A DNA stretch of 64,000 bases from Rotaria sordida. Taxonomy: Eukaryota > Rotifera > Eurotatoria > Philodinida > Philodinidae. The notes under the pieces are model-generated. The model did not search any database and was not told where the DNA came from. It worked only from the letters and a program-made list of their open reading frames with translations. The translations under genes and the position numbers were made by a program. This document shows, piece after piece, positions 35,749-49,257 of the stretch. How positions within the stretch are numbered: position 1 is the stretch's first letter; every line of letters begins with the position of its first letter. The stretch is from the NCBI GenBank assembly GCA_905250125.1, contig CAJNOL010000279.1:62001-126000 (forward strand), written 5' to 3'.

Positions 35749-37645
35749 TTACATCCAAGGAAAAACACTATGAGTAGAATTATTTCCTTGAAATGATTGT
35801 TGTGTTGGTCGTACACTTGGATTATTATTACCGGAATATGCGGTACTTGAAAATGAAAATGGAGCAGAAATAGTAGTATTATTATTGTTTTGCCTAGGTG
35901 ATTGTGGTTGTTGTTGTTGTTGTTGTGATGTTGTTGATCGATATTGAAAAGACATTGAATTTGAAGTATTTTGAAACCAATTAGGTAAACTTGGTGCAGG
36001 TCGATTATTAGTACCTTGATGAAATCCACGATTACGACCACGACCTCGACTACGTTCGAAATTCGAATAATTTGAAGAAATACTAGAGAAAAACGAATCA
36101 ATCAATCAAATTAGTTTTATTCTGAAAAAAAGGTTCCATATACCTATTAGTATTATTATTTATTGTATTGGTCATTTGTTCATTAGTATTTTCTTCGATA
36201 TGTCTTTTTTCTCGTTGTAATGCTTTAGCTGCACGTTCTTGTTCATCATCACTATAATCAATAGCAAATTTTGGTGGTTCATTATCATCTTCCCATGATG
36301 CATCTGAACCTTTCAAGGCTCTTAATTCTTGTACAAAGACATATTTAGTATATGTTGTTTCTTTTGGTGCATAAAAAACTTCTTGATTTAATTCAATTTG
36401 GCGTTGATGAATACTATTAACATCATTATAACGAATAGAATAATATGGTTTTTCAACAGGTCCAAATGTTTCAAATATAAGTCCAATTGAACGGCGATCA
36501 CGATTAAAAAGAACACTATCATCATTTAGTGGTGGTGAATGAAGTAATGATTCAATAATGACTAATTTTCCATCAATAATATGACGAATATGTCCAAGTC
36601 GTTCAATAGGTGTTTCATCACTAAGTGTAATTGTTAGATTTTCAATTGGTGGAAGTTCATCAATAACAAGTTCATTACGTGTACGTGGACCATGACGATT
36701 ACGAAGTGCTCTTTGTTCATCATCATCATCATCACCTGAATCTTCATTGATAAGTGCACTAATAAAAGATGAAATATGATTTAAATCAAAAGAAAAATAA
36801 TTGATAAATTTTACTTCTTATCTTCAGATATAACTGAATCATCGGATGACGATGAACTATCATCTTCAGAACTTGAAAAAATTCGACGTTTCTTTTGTTT
36901 TCTTGTAATGGATTGATTTTTTATTTTTTTAAATTTTTTATGATGACGTGGTTCAAGTTTAATTGATATATTTTCACAAAGTGTATTCATAAGATGAATT
37001 TGATTGATAAGATCTTCAAGTAGGTCTTTAACATCATGATCAACTTAAAATATATTATAATAAATTAGATATTTTATTTTAAAATCTAAATAAATTTTGT
37101 TTTTCTTATTTAAACATTTTCGATATTTCATTACAAAAAAGTAAAAGTTTTGTTTTTGAAATATCATCTATAACGTAAAATAGTCTCTCTATTGTCATAG
37201 AAATCCGATATGAATACTTTCCATAATATTTTTATTGTTTTTTCATTATTATTCACTAAGGATGAAGTTTACTTAAGCATATAATGTAAAACAACATATG
37301 AATAAGTTGAATAAAATCTCTATTAATAACATATTAATCTTAATAAACCTTATATTAATGCATATTCATCCCTAGTATAAACGATAATAAGCATCTAAAT
37401 AGTACGTAGACATACAGATGTTGACGATTAAGGAAAGCAATGTTTACATGGTTATAATGCATAGATATTAACAAAAAAAAAATCGATTTTATATAGCTGT
37501 CTTACGTCGTATTAGACAAGTCTTTGTTTCTATTATTTTCACTATGTTCTACTGACATTTTACAGTTTAAAGCACATATAAAAGAACTTAACCATATTTT
37601 CTAATTAAATGATTTACCTGAATAGTTTAAATGTAGATTAGCCAT
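35749..37645 (-). CDS. NAF1: H/ACA ribonucleoprotein assembly factor NAF1
   Basis: Four exons (37645-37618, 37043-36815, 36758-36144, 36082-35749) join in phase to give 401 residues. NAF1 is the nuclear factor that holds dyskerin and the core proteins on nascent H/ACA snoRNAs before GAR1 replaces it. The central Gar1-like core is clear: IDGKLVIIESLLHSPPLNDD, SVLFNRDRRSIGLIFETFGP and VEKPYYSIRYND, then FYAPKETTYTKYVF and LKGSDASWEDDNEPP with a DYSDDEQE acidic motif, all in the usual order. Acidic and lysine-rich blocks precede the core. The tail has an RSRGRGRNRG patch, a polyglutamine run and a proline/asparagine-rich end with terminal PWM. It is shorter than the human protein (about 494) mainly through a short N-terminus. 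The 28-nt first exon is inferred; in-frame codons upstream of its ATG leave the start slightly uncertain. Confidence 0.92.
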
Positions 37646-37872
37646 AATTCTTTTAAATCGAGATTGATCTAAAGAAAAATTTGTTTGATTTATTAATAAA
37701 AAATTATTTATCTAATACACTTAATTTATTTCTGGAATAATAAAAATCAAAAATTAAAATTTATATGAATAATTAGAGAAAAAAGAAATCTTAATTATAA
37801 ATATAATAATATCACTGTTTTGTTAATTATTTGTTTTTACAAAAAAAGAAAAATATCAAAAACTGATTTAGT

Positions 37873-40800
37873 TTATTTATTATTATCATCATCATCATGT
37901 CGTCTAGTTGCAAAGCGATTGGTATCCGATGCATTAGCTGGTTGGTTGTCTTCATCATGTTGTCCAACTGAAAAACGACCAGTACTCGATGTATTAGCTG
38001 ATTGATCGTTTTCATCATCTCGTCTTGTTGCGGAACGATCAGTATTTAAGGCAATCACTGGTGGAATATCTTCGTCATCAGTATTTCGTTTAAAAGCAAC
38101 ACGACGCCTGCCTGATGTACTAGCTGGTTGTTCCTCATCGTCATTTCGTCTAACAGCAGAACGTCGGCTGCCTGACACAATGTCTGGTTGATCATCATTT
38201 TCATATCGTCTAGTTGCAACACGATTGGTACTCGATGCGATAGCAGGTTGATCATCATCACGTGTTGGACTTGTTCCACGAATATAATCTGATGATATAT
38301 TTTTATATCGATAGAGATCTTCTGAATGCTGATCAGAAAAATGGCTAAGATTTGATGTAGCAAAACCATAACTTCGTTTTGAAAGACCTTTTGATGTTGT
38401 TGAAGGAACAACAGCTTTACGTTCAGATGCATCTCCTTTACTTGAACCAGAGAAAAGACGTGATACTCGATCACCTATAGTACTAAGTAGAGAACCACCT
38501 GGACTTGATGGTGGTGGTGATGGTACTGCTGATGTTGATGTCAATGTTGTATGTCTTAATGCATCAGCCTTACGAGATCTTGATGTAATAACATGTGTTT
38601 GTAATTCATTACTTGCTGCATTCCAACGTCTATAAGCAAAAAAAGAATTAGCTAAAAATAAATCTTTATATATTTTAAACCTTTCATTAAATTGATCCGT
38701 TTCATAAGTTCCACGAGAGCGTACTTTTGCATTAAGATTATCCATATAAGCTACACGTTGTTTTTGTACAACTGGTGTTGACCATTTTGAACGTGTACGT
38801 GCTGTCTCATATTCGTCTTCATCAGATATTGCTGCCCTATACAAGAAAAAACCAAAACATATTTTTCATTTGAAAATATCAAACAAATCTTGTGATTTTA
38901 ATTTACATCATATCATTTGCTGTATTTCGAATATGATTTTCTGCAATAACACTTCGAATAGCATTAACTTCAGCTATTTCACGATCTCCTGTTGCTTCTT
39001 TTAATTGTGTTAATACACGTAATGCTTTACTACCATCAGCAGCTATATAAGTAACTTGTACTTGAAATGGTAATCGTTCTAATTGATCCAAATCAATATG
39101 ATATTTTTCTTTGACTTCTAAATTATAGATAAAACAAAATTATATTAATAAGTCTATTATTAATATCTATAAAAGAAAAAAAGAACAAACCTTCTTTATT
39201 TCTAATACCAAATTCAAATGTAACTTCAGTTTGTTTTGTTACATTTCCAATATCACGTTTTATTTTGTTAAGTTTATCCTCTAAATTATCAGGATTACGA
39301 ATATATAAACCACGATGAACAATTAATGTTGCTTCAACATTTGTTGCAATAACTTTTTGTTCAAGTATTGATGCAAATTCATCACGCATATTTAATAAAT
39401 CAACAATTGTTACATTACTGCCTGTACCATCAGCCTACTCATTACAAAAAAAAACGAAACTTTTTACCAAAAAAAAGAAAAACATAATTTAAAATTTCTT
39501 CTACCATTTGACCGATCACAGGTAGTAAACAAGCAGTGCCTAAACAATTAAATAATATGATTAAAGGAAAAAAAAAATATTTCTTTAAATAAATATCTTA
39601 CCTTTGATAGTGATAACGGATATACTGACACCTTTTTCTCTAGCACGTTCGGTTACTTAGAAATAAAAAATATATTTATATATTAATAAAATTATTAAAA
39701 AACAAAAGAAAACTGGATCAAATTTACATTCAGCATAAAATTGATTTCCTTCTTCAAGAGCTTGATTTCTAATAGCCTCGTCAACTTTTTCATCTTGAGC
39801 CGTTTCTAAATTGCCTAAACCTCGATTAGCTAAGCCTGAAAGAAAAAAAGACAAATTTTTTTAAAAATAATTTTCAATAGAAATAAAAACTCTATATTTC
39901 GATTTGTTCTTGTCTTACCATCAGTACAAATAACTATTTTTGAACCTTGTCGTTTCGATGCTATATTAAGAGCAAAAACAACAGCTGGGCCAAGTGCTGT
40001 TTGACCACCTTCTTCAAGATCATAAACACGCTCAGTCAGTTTTGTTTTTGTTTCTGCAACAGGTTTTAATTCATGATTTAATTCTTTTTCAGCTTCATGT
40101 AATAAATCATTTGCATTATTTAATTTATCACCACGTATAACTAATGGTTCATCTCTTGTACCATCACCTAAAGATTTATTTCAATCAAAAATAAAAATAA
40201 AAATAAAATCATTCTAAATTAATTACAATACCAAAATATGTTATTTCATGATTAAATGTAAGTAATGCTGCACGTCTTGTTGGTGTATCTTTAACAAGTT
40301 TATCTAAATTAGCATCAACAGCCATTTGTACACCTTGTAAACGTGATACATATGTTTGATGATGTTGTCGTATCATATGTGCACCACCAAATGCTTCAGC
40401 AGCACGTTCTTGTTGTTTAAGTGCCTGAGGTAAATTAAATGTACCTTGAACTAATGTTGTTGATGACATTGAACCACTAATATCAATTAAAAATAAAACT
40501 ATAGAGTCATCAACACCAGTCATATCTGAACCATGAACAACAGGTGCTGGAGAAAGTAAATATGTTGCATCTTCTTGTTTAGGTAAATCTGATTGTTCAA
40601 TATCAACTATGTTTGTAATTGAACAAAACTCACAATGCCATTTAGATTCTGATTCATTTGATCGATCATTTGTAGTAGGTTCTTGTGTCTCTGTCTCAAT
40701 TTTACTTAAATGAGAAGTTATTGCACCACAATCTTTACAATAGACAGGATCACCCGCATGCATTTCACCTAAAAAAAAAATAGTATGATCATTTCTTTTT

Positions 40801-41143
40801 CTTTTTTTGTTATATTTTTTTATTACCTGGTTGAAGTAATCGATTAAATTTAACACTAAGAACATTCGTATCAGGTTTACGTAAACGTTTTCGTCTATGA
40901 GAGGCTAATGTAGAACTGCCTGTAGCAGATACAATTTGTTGTTCATTTTGTTTTTCTTCTTTACTGAAAATTAATATTCAATTGATTTTATTTTAAAATT
41001 ATTGAAATAATTCTTTACTTTGCTTTTGGTTTTGGTATAAATAATGGATCACCATCATTACCAAGCGTACCATCATCATCATCAGATACGGATTCTGATT
41101 CCGAATGATCATATTTGTAAATATATTTGGATCCAAAATCCAT
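37873..41143 (-). CDS. VWA-domain protein with Sec23/24-type zinc ribbon and repeat-rich C-terminus
   Basis: Ten exons read in phase (41143-41019, 40963-40827, 40768-40232, 40167-39919, 39835-39728, 39655-39602, 39539-39505, 39434-39191, 39117-38907, 38836-37873) and encode 887 residues. After an acidic N-terminus (ESESVSDDDDG) comes a four-cysteine zinc ribbon, CKDC ... CEFC, like that of Sec23/Sec24. A von Willebrand A domain follows with a complete-looking MIDAS start, LFLIDISGSMSS, then LTFNHEITYFG and KIVICTDGLANRG. The layout resembles animal proteins annotated as circularly permuted Ras protein 1, which have a similar VWA part, but I see no GTPase G-motifs here, so that name is not applied. 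The last 120 residues are about six imperfect units of 19-22 residues built on (D/E)xxDQPAxxSxxxRxAxRR. The function is unknown; a cytosolic metal-dependent protein-binding role fits the VWA domain. Confidence 0.82.
37876..38260 (-). repeat. Coding tandem repeat, about 60-bp units
   Basis: Six imperfect units of about 57-66 bp encode the acidic/arginine tail of the VWA protein. On the minus strand each contains a GATGA(A/T)GA-rich stretch, a glutamine-proline-alanine motif and an arginine pair. Confidence 0.75.
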
Positions 41144-42024
41144 AATTATAAATCAATATCTGAAAGAAAGTATGAAAAATATTCTTTTTCATGAATCTTT
41201 GCATTAAAATACAAACAGTAAACTATTAGTTGCAGTCATACGATACTTTACTGTAGACAAAAAAATCTGATAAAGTAAGAATAAATATAACAACATAGAG
41301 AATTTGCTTTCTTTTTCTTCCTAGACAATAGTAAAAAAAGTAATGCACATCGTTAGAAAGAGAAATGGCGTCCGTTTTTCTCCTTCGTTCTTCTTAGCAA
41401 CCGAACATGCAATGCTGAGAAGGAAGTAAAGTCAATACGAAATCATTCAAAAATAACAGAATGAAATCTAAAACAAAAAAGAAAACAATACAATTTTGAT
41501 TAAACTGTATATTAGTAAAAACTTTTTCTTAGAAATTTACTTTGGTGCGATCAATAAGTATGAAGCAATGAATGCTAATAGTGCACGTTTCCATTTGAAA
41601 ATAATGGTTTATAACGCGTCAGTTTTAATCTCACTTATTCATAAGACAGAGTATTTTTATGCATCTTGTTGTTTTACTTAGTGGCAAAAACATTATTTCA
41701 ATTCATCGTGAACTCATGACGGAATGAGCTCACTCTATCTCAACTCTGGGCTTCACCACTAGTTTTATTCACATAAAATGTTTTCTTTTCCGCTATGTTT
41801 ATCATTCTGATTGACTATGTCGATAGAAATGCGTTTAGTGAACAGAAGAAATCGTATAATTAACGAACATTACGATGTAAAATAAAATGAACTAGTTTTA
41901 TAATCAGAATTTAGTAAAATATAGGATATTTATTATATTTTATAATTAATCAATATTGATTAGATTTGCATAGCCAATGAGGAGATCTCTCAAGGTGTCA
42001 AATCGCATTTCAACAGAAACGAGG
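41144..42024. other. Intergenic, no gene seen
   Basis: Upstream flank of the VWA gene. A less AT-rich patch at 41360-41430 may be its promoter or leader. No coding region is supported. Confidence 0.45.
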
Positions 42025-42493
42025 TTCATTTGATGAAAAATAGAAAAGTCTCGAATGGTTTGCTTTCCCGGGTCTTCATTCTTGATATATCGAAATTTTA
42101 CTGAGTTTTTAAACGAGAAGCTATAGTCCCACTCAAGTTCGTGGAAAATTGACTTTCGACTTCAAATTTTTCATGAACAAATTTCTCAGTGAGATTAATT
42201 GATTCTACAAGTTTTAGCTTTTCTAGTATTTCCTCTCTGAAGATGTAAATATGTGAACAAAATTTGTTTTTACACATAAGAGAATTTCGAATATTGAAGA
42301 GGAGATGCTAGAAAAATGACAACTTATCCAAGGAATTAATTTCATTAAGAACTTTATTCGTGCAAAGTTTGAAGTCGAAAATCAATTTTCCACATGATTT
42401 GAATAGGACCACAGCTTTTTGTTGAAGAATCCATCTCGAGAACAAAGGTTCGGAAAATCAAACCATTCTAGACTTTTCTATTATTCATTAAAT
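42025..42493. mobile_element. Foldback (MITE-like) element, 470 bp
   Basis: Arms of about 210 bp (42025-42236 and 42287-42493) are inverted copies with indels. Outer ends read ATAGAAAAGTCTCGAATGGTTTG on the left and the complement of nearly the same on the right; GGAAAATTGA-x-TTTCGACTTCAAA is shared deeper in. No open frame is present. Confidence 0.78.
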
Positions 42494-43132
42494 AAACAAT
42501 GTCTTGATCGAAATCAATTTAATATCTGGCGAAGTTTTCTCATCGGTTAAATTCTATGACAAACTCAAAATTTTTGTTAATAATCCTTGTCGAAATAAAC
42601 CTTTATGATCTTCTATCAACTAATTTCCTATATTGGTCTGATCACAAAAAAAAAACTTCGACAATTCAATTATCATGTCTTAGATTCTTTTTTTTTAAAT
42701 GTATCTAGAAAAATAAATTATTTTCTATTTCTAAAAGATTAAAATGTTGATCATTTAATATTGAGATAAGTTCTTATGTAGTTATTCTCAATCAACAATA
42801 TCAGCGAAGAATTTTTTATCTTCAAAATTCAGCGAAAAAAAAAACAAACAAATAGATATTATAATAAAAATTTTTCTAACTATTCTTGTCTTTGAAATTC
42901 ATAAGTATCGTCTCAAGTGATTTGTATTCCTATTTTTTTACTGTATGAAAACGAGAAGTGGCAAGGATAATAAACAAACAAAAAAAAAAAAATAATGACT
43001 TTAAAAATGCTACAAGGCTCAAACACAAACATATATAGTTGAAAAAAAATAGAAAGTATAGAGTTGAAACACCAAAAAAAAAGGAACAAAATCTAAAGAA
43101 ATATTAAGACAAGATGTTCGTTTATAGATAAA
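42494..43132. other. Intergenic, no gene seen
   Basis: AT-rich sequence downstream of mitofusin, presumably including its 3' untranslated region. Confidence 0.45.
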
Positions 43133-46100
43133 TTATTCACTTGTTGTTATTATTGAATTCGATGATAAATATTGTTTTGAAAATTCCTTTAATTCATTAT
43201 CAATATCATCTCCTTGTTTTCGTAATTTTTTTCCTTTATCAATATATTTTAATAATTGATCCATTTCTTTTCTTAATAGTTTCATATTATCTGTTAATTC
43301 ATCTTTTTCTATATCAACATAACGTAGTGTTTGAGCGAAATACATTGATAATTCTTGTTGTACTTGTGCACTTGCATTACCTGATGTCATATCAACAATT
43401 AATTTCATTTTTGATGATGCATAATCAGCATATTGACGTTTAAATGCGCGTTCTTGCGCTGTTTTTGTCCACATTAATCGTTCATATAAATATAAACTAC
43501 CATAAATACCAGCGACAACACCTAAAACTTTCCAACCAACACTACGCCATATTAATGCGCAACCACCTAATGCAACTAAACCTGATTTTGATGTTAATGC
43601 TGATATATTATTTGCTGTTGTTAATAAATCATTTGTTGAATTAAGTAATGATGTTGATGATGTTAATTCATTTATATGTTTTGGTCCTGTTAGAGATTCT
43701 TTCTGATTTTGAACAAAACGTTGCCATAAACATGTAAAACCTAATGAAAATTTAAATTGTATATCTTCACGAAAATCTGAACATAAATTTGAACAATCCA
43801 AACGATATGAAACAGCAAAATCTGAGCGAGGCACTATTGAATCAACAAGCATTTTACGTTCATTATTTGATAAAACAGATTTAACACGTTCTTTTATTTC
43901 ACGATGAACACTACTTAATGATGCATATAAAGCTGTATTAAGACGATTTTGTAAATTAGAACCAAGTCGATCTTCAACCCAACGATGTAAATCTCGTTTA
44001 TAAAGTGGAATTTGTTCGGCATCGGATGAAAATGGACGATCGAATTCTTCAATTAATGTATATAGACTAGAAAATAAATATTAAATTATTCTTCTTAAAG
44101 AAAACAAAAATGAAATATTTTGCATGTAAAAGTGCTCATGTTTTAATATATATTTAATCATAAAAACAAATATATATTTTTTTTGTATGAAAGACAATCT
44201 TACAAAATTCTTCTATGAACATATTTAATGAACAAGGATACTTGTCTTTTGAAACTATATATACATGTAGAAATAGGTTTTTTTGTTATTGATACAAAAA
44301 ATAAATATCAGATTCTTCTATGTGAATACTTTTTAATATACAAACATGTTTCAGATGAATCTTATGTTTTGAATCATTATCAAATGTTATTAATATTTGT
44401 AGCCAGTTCCTATATGGATATCAGAAATATGTAATCAAAGAAATTGAATCTATAGAACTATGAATTGATGCTTCCCATTCCCAAATAGAAAACTCATTTG
44501 ACTTGATTTGCTCAGCTCTCATATTGGCTGAATGAAAATAGATTATCTCTCTCAGAATTTGTGTAACATTTCAAACATATATATAAAAGAAAGGTTTCTA
44601 ATTGGCTTTTTTTATTTTGATATTTTCTCTATTACATGAAGCCTTGTAAGTATAAATAAATAGTTCGATGCTTTCTATTTAACCCTTTTTGTATTTTTTT
44701 TGTAATATCAACGTATAAGATGGTACGTTTATAGTTTGACATTTATATATAGCAGTTTGAAGCTAATGAATTTTTTTTTTGATTTCTTCAATCAATCCAA
44801 CAGATCAGCGACTACCTACTAGTAACGATACACCAATTCCTAGAACATGATATCAAAGATGACATTTGCTCCTTATTAAGAATGTATGTCTCTATGGATT
44901 GTTTATATAAATTATGATTGATCTATCTGAAGTTGTAGGCGAAACTCATGACATACACAACAAAGGTTTTGGAATTGGTGGAAAATTCACATTTTTTAGT
45001 ATGTTTCGGCCAATTCCGAAGCTTTTGTTTCATATCTCATGAATTCGGACCAGAAATCCCGATTAAGCGGGAAGCGGCCTTCCTCCTTTCAAAATTTCAG
45101 ACTTTCTGCCATAATTTTTGATAATACTTTCTGCGAAAATTTTAAAGGTCAGTTCAGCAGAAAGCTCCTGCATTTACTGGAATAAAATTAAATCAAAGAT
45201 GCTTTCTGCCAAATTTCTCGCAGAACGTCGACTATTTCTGCCAAATTTCTCACAGAAAATCGACTCTATTTCTGCCAAATTTCTCACAGAAAGTCGATAT
45301 TATTTCTGTCAAATTTCTTGCAGAAAGTCGATGTTGTTTCTGCGAAATTTCTCGGAGAAAGTCAACTTTCTTTGCAAAAACACCACACTTTCTGCCAAAT
45401 TATTAGCCCCTCTCCTCTCCCCCCTCCGCTTCCAAAAACAATCGTGAATCCTGATTCCGACTACAGATTTGGATGGAGCATAAAAACACCGATCATGATT
45501 GATATAAACAATCCACAGGAACTACATTCTTAATAACAATAAGAACGTGATCTTTGATATCATGTTCTAGGAATTGGTACATCTCTACCTACCAAGAGCT
45601 AATAACATACTCTACAAGTTTATCCAGATAGTAAACAGTAACTTAGTTAATTGAAGAAAAGAAAAAATATACAACTATTCTTTTGTATCAATTGTTATTC
45701 ATCCTAAATTTTCAAACATATTTTATAATTAATTCAAATCACGAATATAAGAATATGTCATGACATTTAACAATAAAAAACAAATCATAATGTCGTATCA
45801 TTTTCTCATTTTGTTTTTAAGTAAAAGAAAAGTTCTGTATATTTGATTCATTTTTTTTTTGTTATTCTATTAGATAAACATACCGTTTAATTTCATCATT
45901 CAATGTTTGTGCAACTCTTTTATAAACATCTTCAGATATATGTCGAATTTTTTCTTTCGCCGATTCAGTCATTGAACGTAATTCATGTTCAAGTAAATTA
46001 TTTTTTTCATCCATTTGAGTTAAGTTTTGAACAAGTTCTTGTTTTAATGTTTGAGATTTATTTGCTATATTAGCTGTTGTGTCACGTAATAGGGCTATAA

Positions 46101-47910
46101 TTTCTTTGCCTCGATTTGTATGTTGTTGGAATTTAGTTTGAACAGCAGTTTTTGAAATACATTCTTCAAATTCATGTTCAAATTTAGTAAATTCATCGAG
46201 ACGTTCTTTATAGCCTAAATAATAATAAAAAAAGAAACAATTAATTTCATATTTAATTTAAATAATTTTACCTTCATTAAAACCAGTTCTTGGTGAAGCT
46301 GTTGGATCTTTATTTCGACTTAATAAAGCTTCACGTGCAGAAATAAAAAACATTCGATGTTCGGAAGCTTCTTTTCGATCACATAGATGTAATTCATCAC
46401 ATAAAAATTCTAATCCACGATCAAGATGTTGTTGTTTTACCTAGGAAAGGAAAAAAGTAGAACCCATAAAATAAACATTTCAAATTTAGAAAAAAAAGAA
46501 CTATTCTTACAGATTCAACTTCATCTGGTTCATATGCAGTTGCATCCCATCGATTCATTAAAATAAAAATATTCGGATTTGATAAACGTTGTGCAACATT
46601 ATGTAGAAATTTTTTCTCCTAAATTTCATTGATTTTCTTTCATTCAGGTTAATTTAATTCTATTTAAACTTACAGCAACTGTAATTGTTGCTTCAGCTGA
46701 TACAACAAGCACAAATACATCAGCATCTAAACAATGATCTTCAATCCATTGATCAAGATTGGCTGATACATCAATGCCCGGACTAGAAAAAAAAAATAAA
46801 CAAATTAAATTTAAACAAATAAAAAGTTTTATTCTACCTGTCAACAAGAACAACATCATCTCGAATAAGACGACATTTTTCTTTTGGCCATAAAATTTTT
46901 ACAAGAGAATCTGAATCCAATTTTTCTCTTGAGAGAGCACTGCCGACATTACCCAAACTCTAAAAGAAAAATATTTCGTATATATTATATCAGTTAATAT
47001 CATCAAATTATCAAAGTTGATCAGAAATGTAATAAACACAATGATATTTTATCGATTTCATTTTTATAATTATTTATTTGAAACGTTTCATAATAAACTG
47101 TTCTTATGATAAGTCAATTTATATTTAGCATAAGTAATATCAGGACTAATTGAAAGCGCTCAAATACAAATATTTTGCTTAGGTAGTCTCTCGTTTTGGT
47201 TCTATTCGATGATCTCTCACTTTGGTTTGTTTCGACTGATTCTTATCTTAGCCATGATTCATCAAATCAAAAGGAAATGATAAGTCTTCACTTATATTCA
47301 TGATTAGTCATTTAAAGGATTCATTCTCGAATGATCATTGGTTGCGTAGAATCCATATGATCATCCGACTTAAACTAAATGATATGTCACCGATTATTGT
47401 TGAGATACATATAGTGAACACGAAAAGTGAACAACAAGTAACATGCACTTCACGAGTGCATCTCTGAATGCACTATTACTTAATTATCAAGATTTATAAT
47501 TAGCAATTTAATGTGGCAAAGCCGTAAAAATAAATAACTTAATTTTTTTTCATTATATGTCTAGCGTTTTATACTATTCTTGTTATTCGTTATTCTACAA
47601 GTTATACTATACTATTTTTTAAATATAATTATAAATTATTTTAATTGATAATATTAGAACCAAACTGAGAGATCATCAAATGAGATCGAAACAGGATGGG
47701 ATCGATACGGAGATAAACCATTTTGCTTTTTCATTCTGTATACAATCTAATTAGCCCGATTTTATCTATTTTAAATTTTTTATTGAGTATATATTTAGAC
47801 TAATTATGTAAACAAGGATTTACAAAACATGTCAAATACATAAACAAGATGATCAGATCGATGTCGATCATTGTATTGTTCAATATATGAAATTATTCTA
47901 TCCTAAAAGT

Positions 47911-47944
<34 letters not shown>

Positions 47945-49257
47945 CAGAGAAAAATAAAACCTTAAAAACAATTTAAAGTTCTCCGTAATAATAAAAATCA
48001 CACCGATATTTCTATTTTGAGATATTTTGTATTACTGTATTGTCTTTCAAAAATATCATGTTTTACAGGGAATCGAGTTGATAGAGAATTGACCAAATTA
48101 TGCACTTTTAGAATCTGTGGAAGTCACTAAGTATTTGCATTTTGTACAAAACTTAACATATGCCACTTTGCATCACCAGTAGCTTTCAAGACCTATTGTT
48201 CAGAATGATTTTAAATTTTATTAGAAATGCTAGGGTTCATTTTAATATAAACTGCAAAGAATGAAGATGAAAATGAAAAGGAAGATCTATCTGAAGATAA
48301 AGGCTAACTCATTTGAATCATAGTTCTTTTCTGATACAGTTAAAATATTTTATATACTATTTAAAAATAAATTTAATAGTTTTGAATAAATCCGAATAAA
48401 TTAAATTCCAATAGCATCGTGAATATAGAACATAATATCATATTATCGTTTATTTTAATTTTTCTTAACAAGAAATAGAAATAATGATATATATTTATTG
48501 TTATTACTTCTGTAATCTATTCATAAATTAGAAATCATCATACAAAACTCCATCTACTTACGGTAACACTTTTTGGTTCATCTGATCCCGGTGTAAGGAC
48601 ATATGGTTCAGCTTTATCTGTTCCTTCAATCTAAACAGAAAAAAAAATGAGATCAATATTTCATTCAAATATATCTTTCAATTCATTATACTTGAAGAAA
48701 ACAATTTGTTGTATGTCCCATACCAACTGGTAATATTCTTTCGCGTAACATAGCATTGACAGTTGTACTTTTACCATTACTTGTTCTAAATCATAGAATT
48801 TAACGAAATTAAAAAGAAAAAGAAAAATTTGAATTAATTAACCTTCCAAAAAAGACAACTTTCATATGATCACGTGATATAACAGACAAGATACGATTAA
48901 CTTTGTCTTTTAATTGTTGAATATTTTTATGTTTATCATCGGCTATTAAATTTCGATCAGATTTGCTCACTTCTATTAAAACACAAAATTTTTTTTTTCT
49001 AAATAAAATGAAATAAAGTAAACAGACCATCTAAATATTTATTTGAATCATTAACATATGATGCTATGTTTTTAAATATTCCAGTTATTGTTGTTTTAGC
49101 ATGAGTAAATAATTTTAATGGTGAATGATCATCTTAATTAAAAGAAATATTTATAAATTTATATATTTTATCAATTTTATTTTTACTAATTACTTTCACT
49201 GTTTTGACGAACAGGTCCAAGTGATGTCGGCTTTTCATGAATAATACTTCCTGACAT
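43133..49257 (-). CDS. MFN: Mitofusin, outer mitochondrial membrane fusion GTPase
   Basis: Eleven exons read in phase: 49257-49194, 49132-49028, 48972-48843, 48785-48692, 48630-48562, 46959-46838, 46782-46674, 46618-46511, 46440-46272, 46214-45884 and 44066-43133. The product is 744 residues, matching the 740-757 of animal mitofusins. The dynamin-like GTPase is intact: P-loop GRTSNGKST, the switch threonine in [11 protein letters not shown]3 [13 protein letters not shown] and G4 LMNRWDA. Heptad repeat 1 follows ([16 protein letters not shown]), then the paired membrane segment around [18 protein letters not shown] and [18 protein letters not shown], and heptad repeat 2 in the last 110 residues. 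The protein tethers and fuses mitochondrial outer membranes. Two introns are long (44067-45883 and 46960-48561); the first contains a transposon insertion. It sits head to head with TMEM237. Which vertebrate paralogue it is closer to cannot be said. Confidence 0.96.
44820..45584. mobile_element. Non-autonomous DNA element, hAT-like, with 8-bp target duplication
   Basis: Outer arms of about 95 bp are inverted copies (about 44826-44920 and 45490-45583), sharing ACCAATTCCTAGAACATGAT and TGGATTGTTTATAT. The 8 bases CTACCTAC flank both sides (44812-44819 and 45585-45592), the target duplication size of hAT elements. The interior has no transposase and contains a tandem array. It lies within a mitofusin intron. 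Confidence 0.75.
45199..45375 (+). repeat. Tandem array, about 34-bp units, inside the hAT-like element
   Basis: Five to six units each carrying TTTCTGCCAAATTTCTCGCA then GAAAGTCGA with small changes. Within each unit TTTCTGC and GCAGAAA form a mini hairpin. Confidence 0.8.
47914..47942. repeat. TA dinucleotide run
   Basis: About 14 TA units in the 1.6-kb fifth intron of mitofusin. Confidence 0.9.

Noticed and set aside
45199-45375. CRISPR-like repeat array
   Set aside because: Units are contiguous and degenerate without unique spacers, and the setting is a eukaryotic intron.
45118-45533. Frames of 109 and 71 codons within the hAT-like element
   Set aside because: They are translations of the 34-bp tandem array, not a transposase.
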